Source: Pseudobdellovibrionaceae bacterium | GTDB lineage: Bacteria; Bdellovibrionota; Bdellovibrionia; Bdellovibrionales; Bdellovibrionaceae | Direction: 5' to 3' | DNA length: 64,000 nt | Assembly (NCBI GenBank): GCA_019637875.1 | Contig: JAHBUW010000003.1 | Span: 1 to 64,000, forward strand | Part shown: positions 35,476-44,166 of the stretch, in pieces | How the letters are laid out: the number at the start of each line of letters is the position of its first letter | How positions within the stretch are numbered: position 1 is the stretch's first letter | The notes under the pieces: model-generated | Seen by the model: only the letters and a program-made list of their open reading frames with translations | The model's database searches: none | What the model was told of the DNA's origin: nothing | Made by a program: the position numbers and the translations under genes

Positions 35476-35967
35476 ATGAGCCAACGCCAAGTCCTCGCCG
35501 CCTTTGCCATCACTCTTTTCACCTCGGGATTCGCGGTCGCGCAGTCCGTGGAAGTCGACCTGAAGATCAGCCCCGCCGGTTCTTTCCAAGCGAAGACCTC
35601 GAAGATCTCGGGAAAGGCCAAGAAAGAGGGCAGCAAGATTGTCGCGAACGGCGTGAAGGTCGACTTGGCCAGCCTGTCGACGGGCATCAAATTGCGCGAC
35701 GAGCACATGAAGGACAAATACCTCGAAGTCGCGAAACATCCCCAGGCGGAGTTGACCGTGGGCGCTTGCGAAGGCGGTAGCGGCAAAGGAAAACTGAAAA
35801 TCCGCGGTATCGAAAAAGACGTCAGCGGCAAGTGCGCGGTTCGTGGCAAGAACGTCTTCGCGGAGTTCGAAATCAGCCTGGCGGACTTCAAGATCGAAGG
35901 CATCCGCTACATGGGCGCGGGCGTGAAGGACAAGGCGACCGTCAAGGCGCTGGTGCCGATCGAATAA
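35476..35967 (+). CDS. YceI-family periplasmic protein
   Basis: 163 residues with signal peptide MSQRQVLAAFAITLFTSGFAVA. The mature domain has the YceI lipocalin-like pattern: VEVDLKISPAGSFQAKTSKISG, VKVDLASLSTGIKLRDEHMKDKYLEVAKHPQAELTV and a C-terminal LADFKIEGIRYMGAGVKDKATVKALV. YceI barrels bind isoprenoid or fatty amphiphiles. It is a single gene, with AGGAG before the ATG, convergent with a tiny secreted-protein gene that starts its stop codon in the next base. Confidence 0.8.
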   Translation: MSQRQVLAAFAITLFTSGFAVAQSVEVDLKISPAGSFQAKTSKISGKAKKEGSKIVANGVKVDLASLSTGIKLRDEHMKDKYLEVAKHPQAELTVGACEGGSGKGKLKIRGIEKDVSGKCAVRGKNVFAEFEISLADFKIEGIRYMGAGVKDKATVKALVPIE

Positions 35968-36222
35968 CTAATCTTCTTTCACGCTGATATCGATATCCAG
36001 GATGGGCGTCGTCCGGCGCGGGCTCATCCGTAGATTCATCGGCGGGCGGCCCGGATCGGCCTTCAACCCACGACCGAGCTTGTGATTTTTGGGTTTCAGC
36101 GGACGCGCGGGATCGACGCTCGCCGGTTGACGGCGGGCGGGCTTCAAGTTCACGGACATCTCGGTTTCCGCAAGAGCCATGTCGGCGCTCAAAACCAGGC
36201 ACAAAATCACGAACCAGCGCAT
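35968..36222 (-). CDS. Small secreted basic protein
   Basis: 84 residues. Signal peptide MRWFVILCLVLSADMALA, then about 65 residues rich in Pro, Arg and Lys (ARPLKPKNHKLGRGLKADPGRPP) with a short acidic end (ILDIDISVKED). No domain recognised; probably disordered. Its stop abuts that of the YceI-like gene. Confidence 0.5.
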   Translation of the reverse strand: MRWFVILCLVLSADMALAETEMSVNLKPARRQPASVDPARPLKPKNHKLGRGLKADPGRPPMNLRMSPRRTTPILDIDISVKED

Positions 36223-36307
36223 AATTCTTCATCGGCCCTAAGGGCCTGGTTTTGAAGTCCGATTTTGCTCTGATCCTGACTTCAACTAAAGTCCAGGTCG
36301 ATAAGCA

Positions 36308-36880
36308 TTGCCCGCTCCCCGGCCCCGCCGCTACCATTTTCAGGTGATCCCACTTCGCGCTTTCGATCCGGCCGCGGCTCCGTCCTCGCTCGCCCTTACG
36401 GGTGAGTTCGATATCCTCAAAGAGGGACAACTGCGTCTGCGTTTCAATTTGAACGACGCCTTGGGCGTGCTGGTCGATGCGCCGCGGGCACGCGAGTTTT
36501 CCCCCGCCGATTTCCGGCGTGCCGATGGACTATGGCAAAGCACCTGCTTCGAAGCTTTCTGGAGCGCGCCCGGTGAGCCCGGGTACTTTGAAGTGAATAT
36601 CGCCGCCGATGGCCGTTGGAATCTGTACCGCTTCGATGACTACCGCACGCCCCAGCCGCCGATGGCCGCTCAAGACTTCGAGCTGATCCAACTGCAAACG
36701 CGGCCCGACTTCGTGGAGGCCACGCTCGCAACCCGACTGCCCGCGCGCGCCTGGGAAGTTTCGCTGTGCGCGGTTCTGCGGACTCGCGAGGCGGGCCCGT
36801 TTTATTTTTCCACCCACCACTCCGGACCCCAACCCGACTTCCACCGACGCGACAGCTTCAACCTGATCCGCCGACCCTAG
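36308..36880 (+). CDS. DOMON-like domain protein
   Basis: About 178-190 residues; the first start is TTG 36308, with GTG 36344 (VIPLRAF) as an alternative that better fits the family's beginning. The pattern GLWQSTCFEAFWS, YFEVNIAADGRWNLYRFDDYR and a final FHRRDSFNLIR matches the DOMON-like/CBM9-like beta-sandwich family found in many proteobacteria. No signal peptide, so probably cytosolic. Function unknown. It is 9 nt from the namZ-like gene and likely cotranscribed with it. Confidence 0.75.
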   Translation: MPAPRPRRYHFQVIPLRAFDPAAAPSSLALTGEFDILKEGQLRLRFNLNDALGVLVDAPRAREFSPADFRRADGLWQSTCFEAFWSAPGEPGYFEVNIAADGRWNLYRFDDYRTPQPPMAAQDFELIQLQTRPDFVEATLATRLPARAWEVSLCAVLRTREAGPFYFSTHHSGPQPDFHRRDSFNLIRRP

Positions 36881-36889
36881 CGAGGCTTC

Positions 36890-38086
36890 ATGAAACTCGG
36901 ACTCGAAATTTTTCTGAACGATAAGCAACTACATCGCGAGCTGAAGGGCCAACGCGTTTCGCTGGTTTGCCATCCCGCTTCGGTGGACCAAAAACTGAAT
37001 CACGCCTTCGATTTGATTCACGAAAAAATCGGACTCGCGAGCGCCTTCGGTCCGCAGCACGGCGTGAAGGGTGAAAAGCAAGACAACATGGTCGAAAGCG
37101 ACGACCTGATCCATCCCACAGCTCAAATCCCGGTCTATTCCCTGTACGGAAAAGTCCGTCGCCCCACCAAAGAGATGATGGACAGCTTCGACGTCCTGCT
37201 GTTCGATCTGCAGGATCTGGGCTGCCGGATCTACACCTTCATCACGACGCTACTTTACGTGATGGAAGAGTGCGCGAAGTACGACAAACGTTTCATCGTG
37301 TTGGACCGCCCGAACCCCATCGGCCGTGACGTCGAAGGCTTTTTACTTGAGCCCGGCTGGGAAAGTTTCGTCGGCGCGGGGCCGATCCCCATGCGCCACG
37401 GCCTGACCGTGGGCGAGCTCGCGCTTTATTTCCGCGATCATTTCTCGCTCGATCTGGATCTGACGGTCGTGCAGATGCAAGGCTACAAACCCAACGCGAA
37501 ACCAGGTCACGGCTGGCCCGCTTCGCTGTCGTGGGTGAACCCTTCGCCCAACGCGCCGACGCTGAACATGGCGCGGGCCTATCCCGGCACCGTGATGATC
37601 GAAGGTACGACTTTGTCCGAAGGGCGCGGCACCACCCGCGCGCTCGAGCAGGTCGGCGCCGCGGACATCGACTTCGCGCGCGTTCTGGAGCTCATGCGCA
37701 AAAAAGGGCCCTCCTGGCTGAAAGGCTCGATCCTGCGCGAGTGCTACTTCCAACCGACCTTTCACAAATTCCAGGGCCAGCTCTGCCACGGATTCATGTT
37801 CCATACCGACGTGCCCGGCTATCGTCCGCGCGACTTCAAACCCTACCGTGTGGTGAGTTTGATGCTCAAATGCGTGCGTGAACTTTATCCCCAGTACCCC
37901 ATCTACCGTGACTTCGCTTACGAATACGTCGAAGATAAATTAGCGTTCGACGTCATTCATGGCGGTCCCCGTTTGCGCGAATGGATCGAGAGTCCGCAAG
38001 CCAAACCCGCGGATCTGGAAAAGCTACTTCGCCGTGACGAGAACGCCTGGAAGAAAGAGTACAAGCGGTACTTCCTCTATCGGTAA
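36890..38086 (+). CDS. NamZ-like (DUF1343) exo-beta-N-acetylmuramidase
   Basis: 398 residues, full family length. Conserved phrases: VSLVCHPASVD, FGPQHGVKGEKQDNM, DVLLFDLQDLGCRIYTFITTLLYVMEE, VLDRPNPIGR and MIEGTTLSEGRGTTRA. Members such as Bacillus NamZ remove terminal MurNAc from peptidoglycan fragments. No signal peptide is present, so it likely acts on muropeptides taken into the cytosol. Downstream of the DOMON-like gene and 12 nt before map; ribosome site GCGAGG. Confidence 0.85.
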   Translation: MKLGLEIFLNDKQLHRELKGQRVSLVCHPASVDQKLNHAFDLIHEKIGLASAFGPQHGVKGEKQDNMVESDDLIHPTAQIPVYSLYGKVRRPTKEMMDSFDVLLFDLQDLGCRIYTFITTLLYVMEECAKYDKRFIVLDRPNPIGRDVEGFLLEPGWESFVGAGPIPMRHGLTVGELALYFRDHFSLDLDLTVVQMQGYKPNAKPGHGWPASLSWVNPSPNAPTLNMARAYPGTVMIEGTTLSEGRGTTRALEQVGAADIDFARVLELMRKKGPSWLKGSILRECYFQPTFHKFQGQLCHGFMFHTDVPGYRPRDFKPYRVVSLMLKCVRELYPQYPIYRDFAYEYVEDKLAFDVIHGGPRLREWIESPQAKPADLEKLLRRDENAWKKEYKRYFLYR

Positions 38087-38098
38087 AAGGCGGTTCCC

Positions 38099-38848
38099 AT
38101 GTCCATCCAAAATGAAAACGATCTGATCGCCCTTCGCCGGATCGGCAAAATCGTCGCGACCTGCCTGAAGCATATGGGGTCTCAGCTCGAACCGGGCATC
38201 ACGACCTTGGAACTCGACGAAATCGGACGGCGTTTTCTGGAACTTCACGGCGCGACCTCGGCCCCGAAACTGACCTACGGCTTTCCGGGCCACACCTGCA
38301 TCAGCGTGAACGAAGAGGCCGCGCACGGTCTCCCCGGCGCCACGGTCTTAAACGCCGGCGACCTCGTGAACATCGACGTCTCGGCCGAACTCGGTGGCTA
38401 TTTCGCCGATACGGGCGGCTCCTTCATCATCCCGCCGGAGTCCCAACTGAAACGCCGTCTGTGTGATGTGGCTTTCAAGGCTATGAATCGTGGCGTGCGT
38501 GAAGCACGTGCGGGCGCCAAACTGAATCTGATCGGCAAAGCTATGGAGTCCGAGGCCGAACGCCACGGCTTCACGGTCATCGAAAACCTGGGCAGCCACG
38601 GCGTGGGCCGCGCGCTGCACGAAGAACCCAAGTTCATTCCGGGATACTATGATCGCAACGACCGCCGTGTCCTGAAGCACGGTCAGGTGATCACCGTCGA
38701 ACCCTTCGTCTCGTCGGGAGCCTTCGAGGTTTTCGATAAGGGCGACGGCTGGACGCTGATGACCGAAAGCGGCGTCTTCACGGCCCAGTATGAGCACACG
38801 ATCGTCGTGACCGACCGTGAGCCGCTGATCATGACCTTGATCGCGTAA
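38099..38848 (+). CDS. map: Methionine aminopeptidase, type I
   Basis: 249 residues. Metal ligands of the pita-bread fold are visible in NIDVSAELGGYFADTGGSF (two Asp), GSHGVGRALHEEP (His), ITVEPF (Glu) and a final QYEHTIVVT (Glu). The substrate His is in EEAAHGLPG. It removes initiator Met from nascent proteins. No extra zinc-finger N terminus. It ends the DOMON-like/namZ-like/map run; no ribosomal-protein or secY genes are near, so it may be one of several map paralogues. Confidence 0.92.
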   Translation: MSIQNENDLIALRRIGKIVATCLKHMGSQLEPGITTLELDEIGRRFLELHGATSAPKLTYGFPGHTCISVNEEAAHGLPGATVLNAGDLVNIDVSAELGGYFADTGGSFIIPPESQLKRRLCDVAFKAMNRGVREARAGAKLNLIGKAMESEAERHGFTVIENLGSHGVGRALHEEPKFIPGYYDRNDRRVLKHGQVITVEPFVSSGAFEVFDKGDGWTLMTESGVFTAQYEHTIVVTDREPLIMTLIA

Positions 38849-38854
38849 CCGTTT

Positions 38855-39652
38855 TTACTGACAATTCGTACCGGGAATCTGGATCGCGTCGCTGATGCTG
38901 AACGTGCGGCCATCGGCGGCGTTTAAGTAAGCGCCGCCGCCACTCGCCGCCATGGTGGCCAAGCGGTTCTGGGCGTCGCTGTTGCTGACCCCGTAATAGA
39001 TCGTGTTGAAGCTCACCTGACCGGGAGCGAGCTCTTGAATCGACTGAATGGACGAGATCAGCTCGGCGGTATCGACCATGGGATCGGGACGTCCGTCCGA
39101 GATGAAAACGACGACATATTTCGTATCGCCCGAACGTCCCGAATCATTCGCGATCGTTTGGTAAATCCGCGACAGCGCCGCCGCGTAGGGCGTTCCGTAT
39201 TCATCCTTCAAACCGTAAAAACTCGAAATCGCGGCCGACATTTGCGATGACGCCGTCGAGAAGCGCGGATTGCTGGGCGAGCCGATCAACGAATATGACG
39301 ACTCGTCATTGAAGGTCAGAAACGACCAAGCGAAGTTCGAACGCGAACCGTAAGCATTGAAAAACTTTTGGATCGCCCCACCGCGGCGGGATTTTCCGAT
39401 GTCGTTTCCGGGAAGCGCGTTTCCACCCGAATCGTAGTGATCGACGTTTGAACCCGAAATATCCACGCTGAAAACGACCTTCACCGGGACGTTCACCGTG
39501 CGCAAGATATCGGTGCACGTCAGCCCCAGGTCGCCATCGTTGTCGAGGCCACCGGTCTTATCGCCTTGCCCGCCATCGTCGGCAGAAAAATTTTGCTGCG
39601 AGCAGGCCGCCGTCGTCATGACTAAGAATGCGATCAGAACGAGTTGTTTCAT
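38855..39652 (-). CDS. Lipoprotein with von Willebrand factor A domain
   Basis: 265 residues from ATG 39652 (MKQLVLIAFLVMTTAAC, lipobox). A short Asp/Gly-rich spacer (DDGGQGDKTGGLDNDGD) precedes a VWA domain with an intact MIDAS motif DISGS, later Thr in LTFNDESS and Asp in VVFISDGRPDP. Such domains bind proteins through a divalent metal. It is alone on the minus strand and convergent with map. Partner unknown; an adhesion or assembly role is inferred. Confidence 0.82.
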   Translation of the reverse strand: MKQLVLIAFLVMTTAACSQQNFSADDGGQGDKTGGLDNDGDLGLTCTDILRTVNVPVKVVFSVDISGSNVDHYDSGGNALPGNDIGKSRRGGAIQKFFNAYGSRSNFAWSFLTFNDESSYSLIGSPSNPRFSTASSQMSAAISSFYGLKDEYGTPYAAALSRIYQTIANDSGRSGDTKYVVVFISDGRPDPMVDTAELISSIQSIQELAPGQVSFNTIYYGVSNSDAQNRLATMAASGGGAYLNAADGRTFSISDAIQIPGTNCQ

Positions 39653-39850
39653 GTTTCCCCCTGAAACAATACCGGAACCCCGTCTCTCCAATCTAGCACC
39701 GGCGCACCACTCTTGAATGGAGAATGCGTGGAAGACCCGATCATTCTCAAACTGAGCCGATCCTCCCGACGAACTTTTGGGCGATCCTGCGTCCGATGTC
39801 AGTCCAGAAATTCCGGCCCCCGGGGCATCCTGTATTCAGGGGGAAACATG
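39650..39850. repeat. 16-nt inverted repeat at two divergent lipoprotein starts
   Basis: CATGTTTCCCCCTGAA at 39650-39665 is the reverse complement of TTCAGGGGGAAACATG at 39835-39850. Each copy holds the ribosome site and start codon of a lipoprotein gene, one on each strand. Confidence 0.75.
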
Positions 39851-40366
39851 GCGCGGACACTGAAGATTCTGATGCTCGCGATGCTGGGGTTGGGACTCAC
39901 GGCTTGTAAGCCGGAAGGCACGACCGCGGTTCAGCGCACGGCGAACGAAAAGTCGGCGATCGCATCCGTGCACGCCGCGTACGCGCGCAAACTTCCCGGC
40001 TGCGCGGTCACTCTGGGTATTGAAAATTACTGGAAAGACCGTTTGCAAAATGACGGCGGCGCGGAAGCGCTCGACACGGCGTTGGGGGAAATCGCGAAGT
40101 CAAAACCCGCCTGCATGACCGGAGTGCACGTTCCGCTCGCCGCACGCGGAGAGACCTACGCGCCGTCAACCGATCCCGCCCTTCCCGACTACGTCATTTC
40201 GCCCGTGGATTGCCCGGGACGTCTTTTGGGACTGACGAGCGCGGGTTACGTCTGTAAACGGGCCCCGGTCGAACCCGTGACCCAAGTCGCTTCGACCGAA
40301 GGCGAATACATCGACGTCGATCCGAGCGTGTTCGAAAGCTCGAACACGCTCGGTGGGGTTCAATAA
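39848..40366 (+). CDS. Putative lipoprotein
   Basis: 172 residues from ATG 39848 (ribosome site GGGGG); earlier in-frame starts lack a signal. MARTLKILMLAMLGLGLTAC is a lipoprotein leader. The mature part has four cysteines (LPGCAVTLG, KPACMTGV, PVDCPGRLLG, GYVCKRAP) and no recognised domain. The acidic tail (STEGEYIDVDPSVFESSN) is probably flexible. Divergent from the VWA lipoprotein and convergent, one base apart, with the methyltransferase gene. Confidence 0.65.
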   Translation: MARTLKILMLAMLGLGLTACKPEGTTAVQRTANEKSAIASVHAAYARKLPGCAVTLGIENYWKDRLQNDGGAEALDTALGEIAKSKPACMTGVHVPLAARGETYAPSTDPALPDYVISPVDCPGRLLGLTSAGYVCKRAPVEPVTQVASTEGEYIDVDPSVFESSNTLGGVQ

Positions 40367-41203
40367 TTACTTCTTTTTCGCGGCGGCGGGCTTCACGAAC
40401 TTCAAGGTCATGCGGTCGCTTTCACCGATCGCCGCGTACTTCGCGCGGTCCTTGTCGCCGTCACGATACGACGGCGGCAAATTCCAAACGCCTTGGGGGT
40501 GGTCCTTCGTGTCTTTCGGATTGGCGTTGATCTCGGACTTGTTCACCAATTTGAAACCCGCCTTCTGCGCCAAGCGGATCACTTGTTTTTCGGTGACGTA
40601 GCCGTTCTTCGCCTTGGGGTCTTCTTTCTTTTTCGCGTTTTCACGATGTTCGACGACGCCCAAGATTCCGCCCGGCTTCAAGGCCTTGAAGAAGGAGTCA
40701 AACGCGGCCTGCGCCCCGTCCGCGGTCATCCAGTTGTGGACGTTACGGAAGGTCAGCACCATGTCGGCCGAACCGGCCTCCGCGATCGCGACTTGCGTCG
40801 GCGGCGCGAAGTCCGTCACGGTGATCTTGTCTTTGAGTTCGGGACGCGCGCCCACGGTCTCTTGAAATTTGCGGCCGCCCGGATAAACGCTGACCGGCGT
40901 CGCCGCGGCGATGTAGCGCCCCTGCGTCGCCAGATACGGCGCCAGGATCTCGGTGTACCATCCGCCACTCGGCGAAATCTCGATCACCGTCATGTTCGGC
41001 TGCAGGCCGAAGAAATCGAGGGTTTCTTTCGGATGGCGGAAAGAGTCGCGCTCTTTATTCACGGGCGTACGGAAGGGGCTCGCGAGCGCTTCGTCCAGCG
41101 TGGTCGGCAGAGCATAGGTTTCGACCGGGGCGGGGGTTTCCGTTTTCGGCGCGCCCGCGCAACCGACCAAGAACGCCAGGGACAAGATCCAGTACTTCAT
41201 CAT
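40367..41203 (-). CDS. Lipid-anchored predicted SAM-dependent methyltransferase
   Basis: 278 residues from ATG 41203 (AAGGAG upstream; ATG 41200 also possible). The leader MMKYWILSLAFLVGCAGA has a lipobox. The body is the COG4798-type predicted methyltransferase: LDEALASPFRTPVNKERDSFRHPKETLDFFG, MTVIEISPSGGWYTEILAPYL (SAM-binding motif I region), VLTFRNVHNWM and LKPGGILGVVEHR. These proteins carry export signals although SAM is cytosolic, so the reaction is unclear. The Lys-rich C terminus ends KPAAAKKK. Confidence 0.75.
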   Translation of the reverse strand: MMKYWILSLAFLVGCAGAPKTETPAPVETYALPTTLDEALASPFRTPVNKERDSFRHPKETLDFFGLQPNMTVIEISPSGGWYTEILAPYLATQGRYIAAATPVSVYPGGRKFQETVGARPELKDKITVTDFAPPTQVAIAEAGSADMVLTFRNVHNWMTADGAQAAFDSFFKALKPGGILGVVEHRENAKKKEDPKAKNGYVTEKQVIRLAQKAGFKLVNKSEINANPKDTKDHPQGVWNLPPSYRDGDKDRAKYAAIGESDRMTLKFVKPAAAKKK

Positions 41204-41260
41204 CGTGAACTCCTTTTCGTTTCGAGTCTGAAACGTTAACGAGGAATCCACGTGATGGCA

Positions 41261-41296
41261 AAAAATGAAAACGCGACGACCGAAGGGTCGTCGCGC
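41261..41296 (-). terminator. Rho-independent terminator of the 41335 gene
   Basis: On the minus strand CGCGACGACC-CTTC-GGTCGTCGCG forms a 10-bp stem followed by TTTTCATTTTTT. It lies 38 nt after the stop of the secreted-protein gene and before the methyltransferase gene. Confidence 0.9.
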
Positions 41297-41334
41297 GTCA
41301 TCCAATTCACAATCTAAATCACGGACCGTTTCAA

Positions 41335-42210
41335 TTAGCGTTCGAACTTGAGCACGTTATCGAGCGCTTGCTCGAGATCACCCAAAGTCGCGGTCGAAGG
41401 CATCGCGCACTCGATACGCAGACCCACGCTGTTATGGATGATGCTGTCGCCGTGACGCTTCAGAATCAGAACGACCTCGCCGGCTTCAAGGCGCTCGGTG
41501 TCCGCCGCGACCATCACCTGCAAACGTTCACCGGCTTCCAGTTTCGTGACCGAGTAATTCATGTTCTGTTGAGCCACGATACAACGGTCGTTCGAGAGCG
41601 CGATTTCGCGAGCACCGAGCAAAGAAATCACCTCGAGCTTACGCGACAGGGTCGCCAGTGTACGGTCATCCCAAAACGTCCGTTGGAAAATGTACGCGAG
41701 CGTCGAAGTGGTGCGTGTGCCCGTCAGGACGTTCAAACCCTGATCTTGCTTCAGCGCCCGTTTACCGCAGCGGCCGATCTCGAGCTTCACGAAGCCCTCT
41801 TCGTCGGCTTTGTTGACCGGGCGACGGTTACGCAGCTCGAAGCGGACCGTATCCGTCGAAGCGATATATTCCATCATTTGAACATCGTGTTTTTCTTCGG
41901 CGTCGACGCGCGCGCTTTCGTTCAAAATATCATCCAACGCGTCGATCGCCAGATCGGGATTCCCGGCGAAACAAACCTTGTTCGGAATGTCGCGCAGGTT
42001 GTACACGAACGCGTAATAGAAGCCCCAGAAACCGGTATTTTCGTTTTGATTGCGGCCCGCGTTCAGATCTTGACGGTAACGGGTCGAAGAGTAGCCATTG
42101 ACCGAGATCCAGCCCGTTTTCTCTTGCGCGAAAGCCGGCGGCAGCGCCGCGAGAAGAGTCGAAGCCAGGGTGATTCCACCAACAATGTGACGCCAATTCA
42201 AAGTTGCCAT
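41335..42210 (-). CDS. Hypothetical secreted protein
   Basis: 291 residues from ATG 42210 (MATLNWRHIVGGITLASTLLAALPPAFA); AAGGA lies upstream, and the TTG at 42228 overlaps that site. The mature protein has few motifs: GFWGFYYAFVYNLRDIPNKVCFAGN near the N terminus, an acidic DDILNESARVDAEEKHD helix and a C-terminal beta-like part with ALSNDRCIVAQQNMNYSVTKLEAGERLQVMV. No family recognised. A strong terminator follows. Confidence 0.6.
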   Translation of the reverse strand: MATLNWRHIVGGITLASTLLAALPPAFAQEKTGWISVNGYSSTRYRQDLNAGRNQNENTGFWGFYYAFVYNLRDIPNKVCFAGNPDLAIDALDDILNESARVDAEEKHDVQMMEYIASTDTVRFELRNRRPVNKADEEGFVKLEIGRCGKRALKQDQGLNVLTGTRTTSTLAYIFQRTFWDDRTLATLSRKLEVISLLGAREIALSNDRCIVAQQNMNYSVTKLEAGERLQVMVAADTERLEAGEVVLILKRHGDSIIHNSVGLRIECAMPSTATLGDLEQALDNVLKFER

Positions 42211-42396
42211 GAGGATATTTCCTTTCAAAGTTTGGGACCGGGAAGGGCTATTGGAAGGTCCGTGCCGGAATGAATGTGCCCTGGGGATGCGTTTTTGTAG
42301 TTTTGATCTGTCAACGGGTTGGTCAGGGAACGGCCCACGGCAGCTTTTAACCCCTCCTTAAGATCTCGTATTTGACAGGAGGAGCGCTTCCGCGAG

Positions 42397-43962
42397 ATGC
42401 CTGTGCCGATGTCTGAATCCCCTTCCGCCCCAGAGTTAGCGCAGGCCCTCGCGGTCCTGGAAAAGCTGAACGCAAGCCCCTCGGCCATGAGCGAATTGCC
42501 CACGGCTTTGCGCGAGGCCCTGATGCGTGAAGCGGGACGCTTTTCCCGGCCGGATCGCAATGAGCTTCGTCTACGCAACAAAGGGATCGACAAAGCCCGG
42601 CGCGAAAAATCCCAGGCCTCGGACCGTGAGGTCCGCCGCAGCACCGGCATCCGCGAAGCCCGCCGCGAAACGGTCTTCACCGCGCCGGAACGCCTTTTGA
42701 CCGCGACGACGGTCAACGACGCGGACGACACCGGGCCCGAGCTGAGTCAGGCGCAGAAGTGTTACGTCTGCAAAGCGCCGTTCGTGAAGATCCATCACTT
42801 CTATGATTCAATGTGCGCCGAGTGCGCCGACTTGAATTACCGCAAACGTTTTCAATCGGCGGATCTACGCGGCCGCGTGGCTTTGATCACGGGTGCGCGC
42901 GTGAAGATCGGCTACCAGGCGGCGCTCATGCTCTTGCGCGCGGGCGCGCGGGTCATCGCGACGACGCGTTTTCCCGTGGACGCCGCGGAACGTTTCGCGC
43001 GCGAGAAAGACTTCGCCGCGTTCGCGGATCGTTTGAGCGTGCGGGGCCTGGATCTGCGGCATACGCCGTCGGTCGAAATCTTCGCGAACTCGATCCTGCA
43101 CTCCGAATCGCGTTTGGATTTTCTGGTGAACAACGCGGCCCAAACGGTGCGGCGCCCCCCCGGATTCTACAAACATCTGCTGGCGACGGAAACGGCCGCC
43201 TTTTCTTCCCTTCGTCCCGAGGTGCGCGGCCTCTTGCGCGAACACGAAGGGTGCGTGGCGCAATTGAGTGGCGTGACCTCGACCTCGGAGAAGGCTTCCG
43301 ATTCGGAAGTGGCGGCGATGCCGACGACCTGGCAATCACAGGCCGCGGCGGCGGGGCTTCACTCTTCGGCGCGTTTGTCGCAAATCCCCTACTCCCACGA
43401 CCATGCCTTGGTGGCGGACGAGGTTTTCCCGCAAGGAGAACTCGACGCGGACTTGCAGCAGGTCGATCTGCGCGGCGTGAACTCGTGGCGTTTGGGTTTG
43501 TCGGATGTCGCCACGCCCGAAATGCTGGAAGTTCACCTGGTGAACGCGGTCGCGCCCTTCGTTCTGTGTTCGCGCCTGGCCCCGTTGATGAGACGTGAAT
43601 CCACGGGCGATCGCCACATCGTGAACGTCAGCGCGATGGAGGGAAAGTTCACGCGCTACACGAAAACCGACCGCCACCCGCACACCAATATGGCCAAGGC
43701 CGCGCTGAACATGCTGACCCACACTTCGGCGAAGGATCTGGTGAAAGACGGGATTTACATGAACGCGGTCGACACCGGCTGGGTGACGGACGAGGATCCC
43801 GCCGAGATTTCTTTGCGTAAGCAGCGCGAGCACGACTTCCAACCGCCGCTCGACATCGTCGATGGCGCGGCCCGCATCCTGGACCCCATCTTCGATGGGC
43901 TCAATACGGGAAAACACTGGTGCGGCCAGTTTCTGAAAGACTATCGACCGACGGAGTGGTGA
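42397..43962 (+). CDS. SDR-family oxidoreductase with N-terminal zinc finger
   Basis: 521 residues, about twice a classical SDR. Residues 122-143 carry CYVC...HH...CAEC, a probable zinc finger. The Rossmann domain starts near residue 152 (GRVALITGARVKIGYQAALML), with NNAAQ further on, a ~100-residue insert, and VNVSAMEGKF for the catalytic Ser. At the usual YxxxK site the sequence is TNMAK (430-434), so the Tyr is replaced by Thr. The family is recurrent in bacteria; substrate unknown. AGGAGG lies 14 nt before the ATG, unusually far. Confidence 0.78.
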   Translation: MPVPMSESPSAPELAQALAVLEKLNASPSAMSELPTALREALMREAGRFSRPDRNELRLRNKGIDKARREKSQASDREVRRSTGIREARRETVFTAPERLLTATTVNDADDTGPELSQAQKCYVCKAPFVKIHHFYDSMCAECADLNYRKRFQSADLRGRVALITGARVKIGYQAALMLLRAGARVIATTRFPVDAAERFAREKDFAAFADRLSVRGLDLRHTPSVEIFANSILHSESRLDFLVNNAAQTVRRPPGFYKHLLATETAAFSSLRPEVRGLLREHEGCVAQLSGVTSTSEKASDSEVAAMPTTWQSQAAAAGLHSSARLSQIPYSHDHALVADEVFPQGELDADLQQVDLRGVNSWRLGLSDVATPEMLEVHLVNAVAPFVLCSRLAPLMRRESTGDRHIVNVSAMEGKFTRYTKTDRHPHTNMAKAALNMLTHTSAKDLVKDGIYMNAVDTGWVTDEDPAEISLRKQREHDFQPPLDIVDGAARILDPIFDGLNTGKHWCGQFLKDYRPTEW

Positions 43963-44166
43963 GGATTTTTTGACGTCCTTTTTGACGCTTTCCCGCCGAA
44001 GCGTTCCCACTCCGCCCCAAAATCGAAAATTTCGTAGGTCCTCGGCCGCAAGCGATGTTATCCTAAAGAAGTCGACGCGACCTTCGTCCGCGCCTTTTTC
44101 CGATTCTCGTTTCTTCTGTTTTGCTTCTGAACTCGCGATGTCTGCTTTTAACCGAAGGAGATTCCC

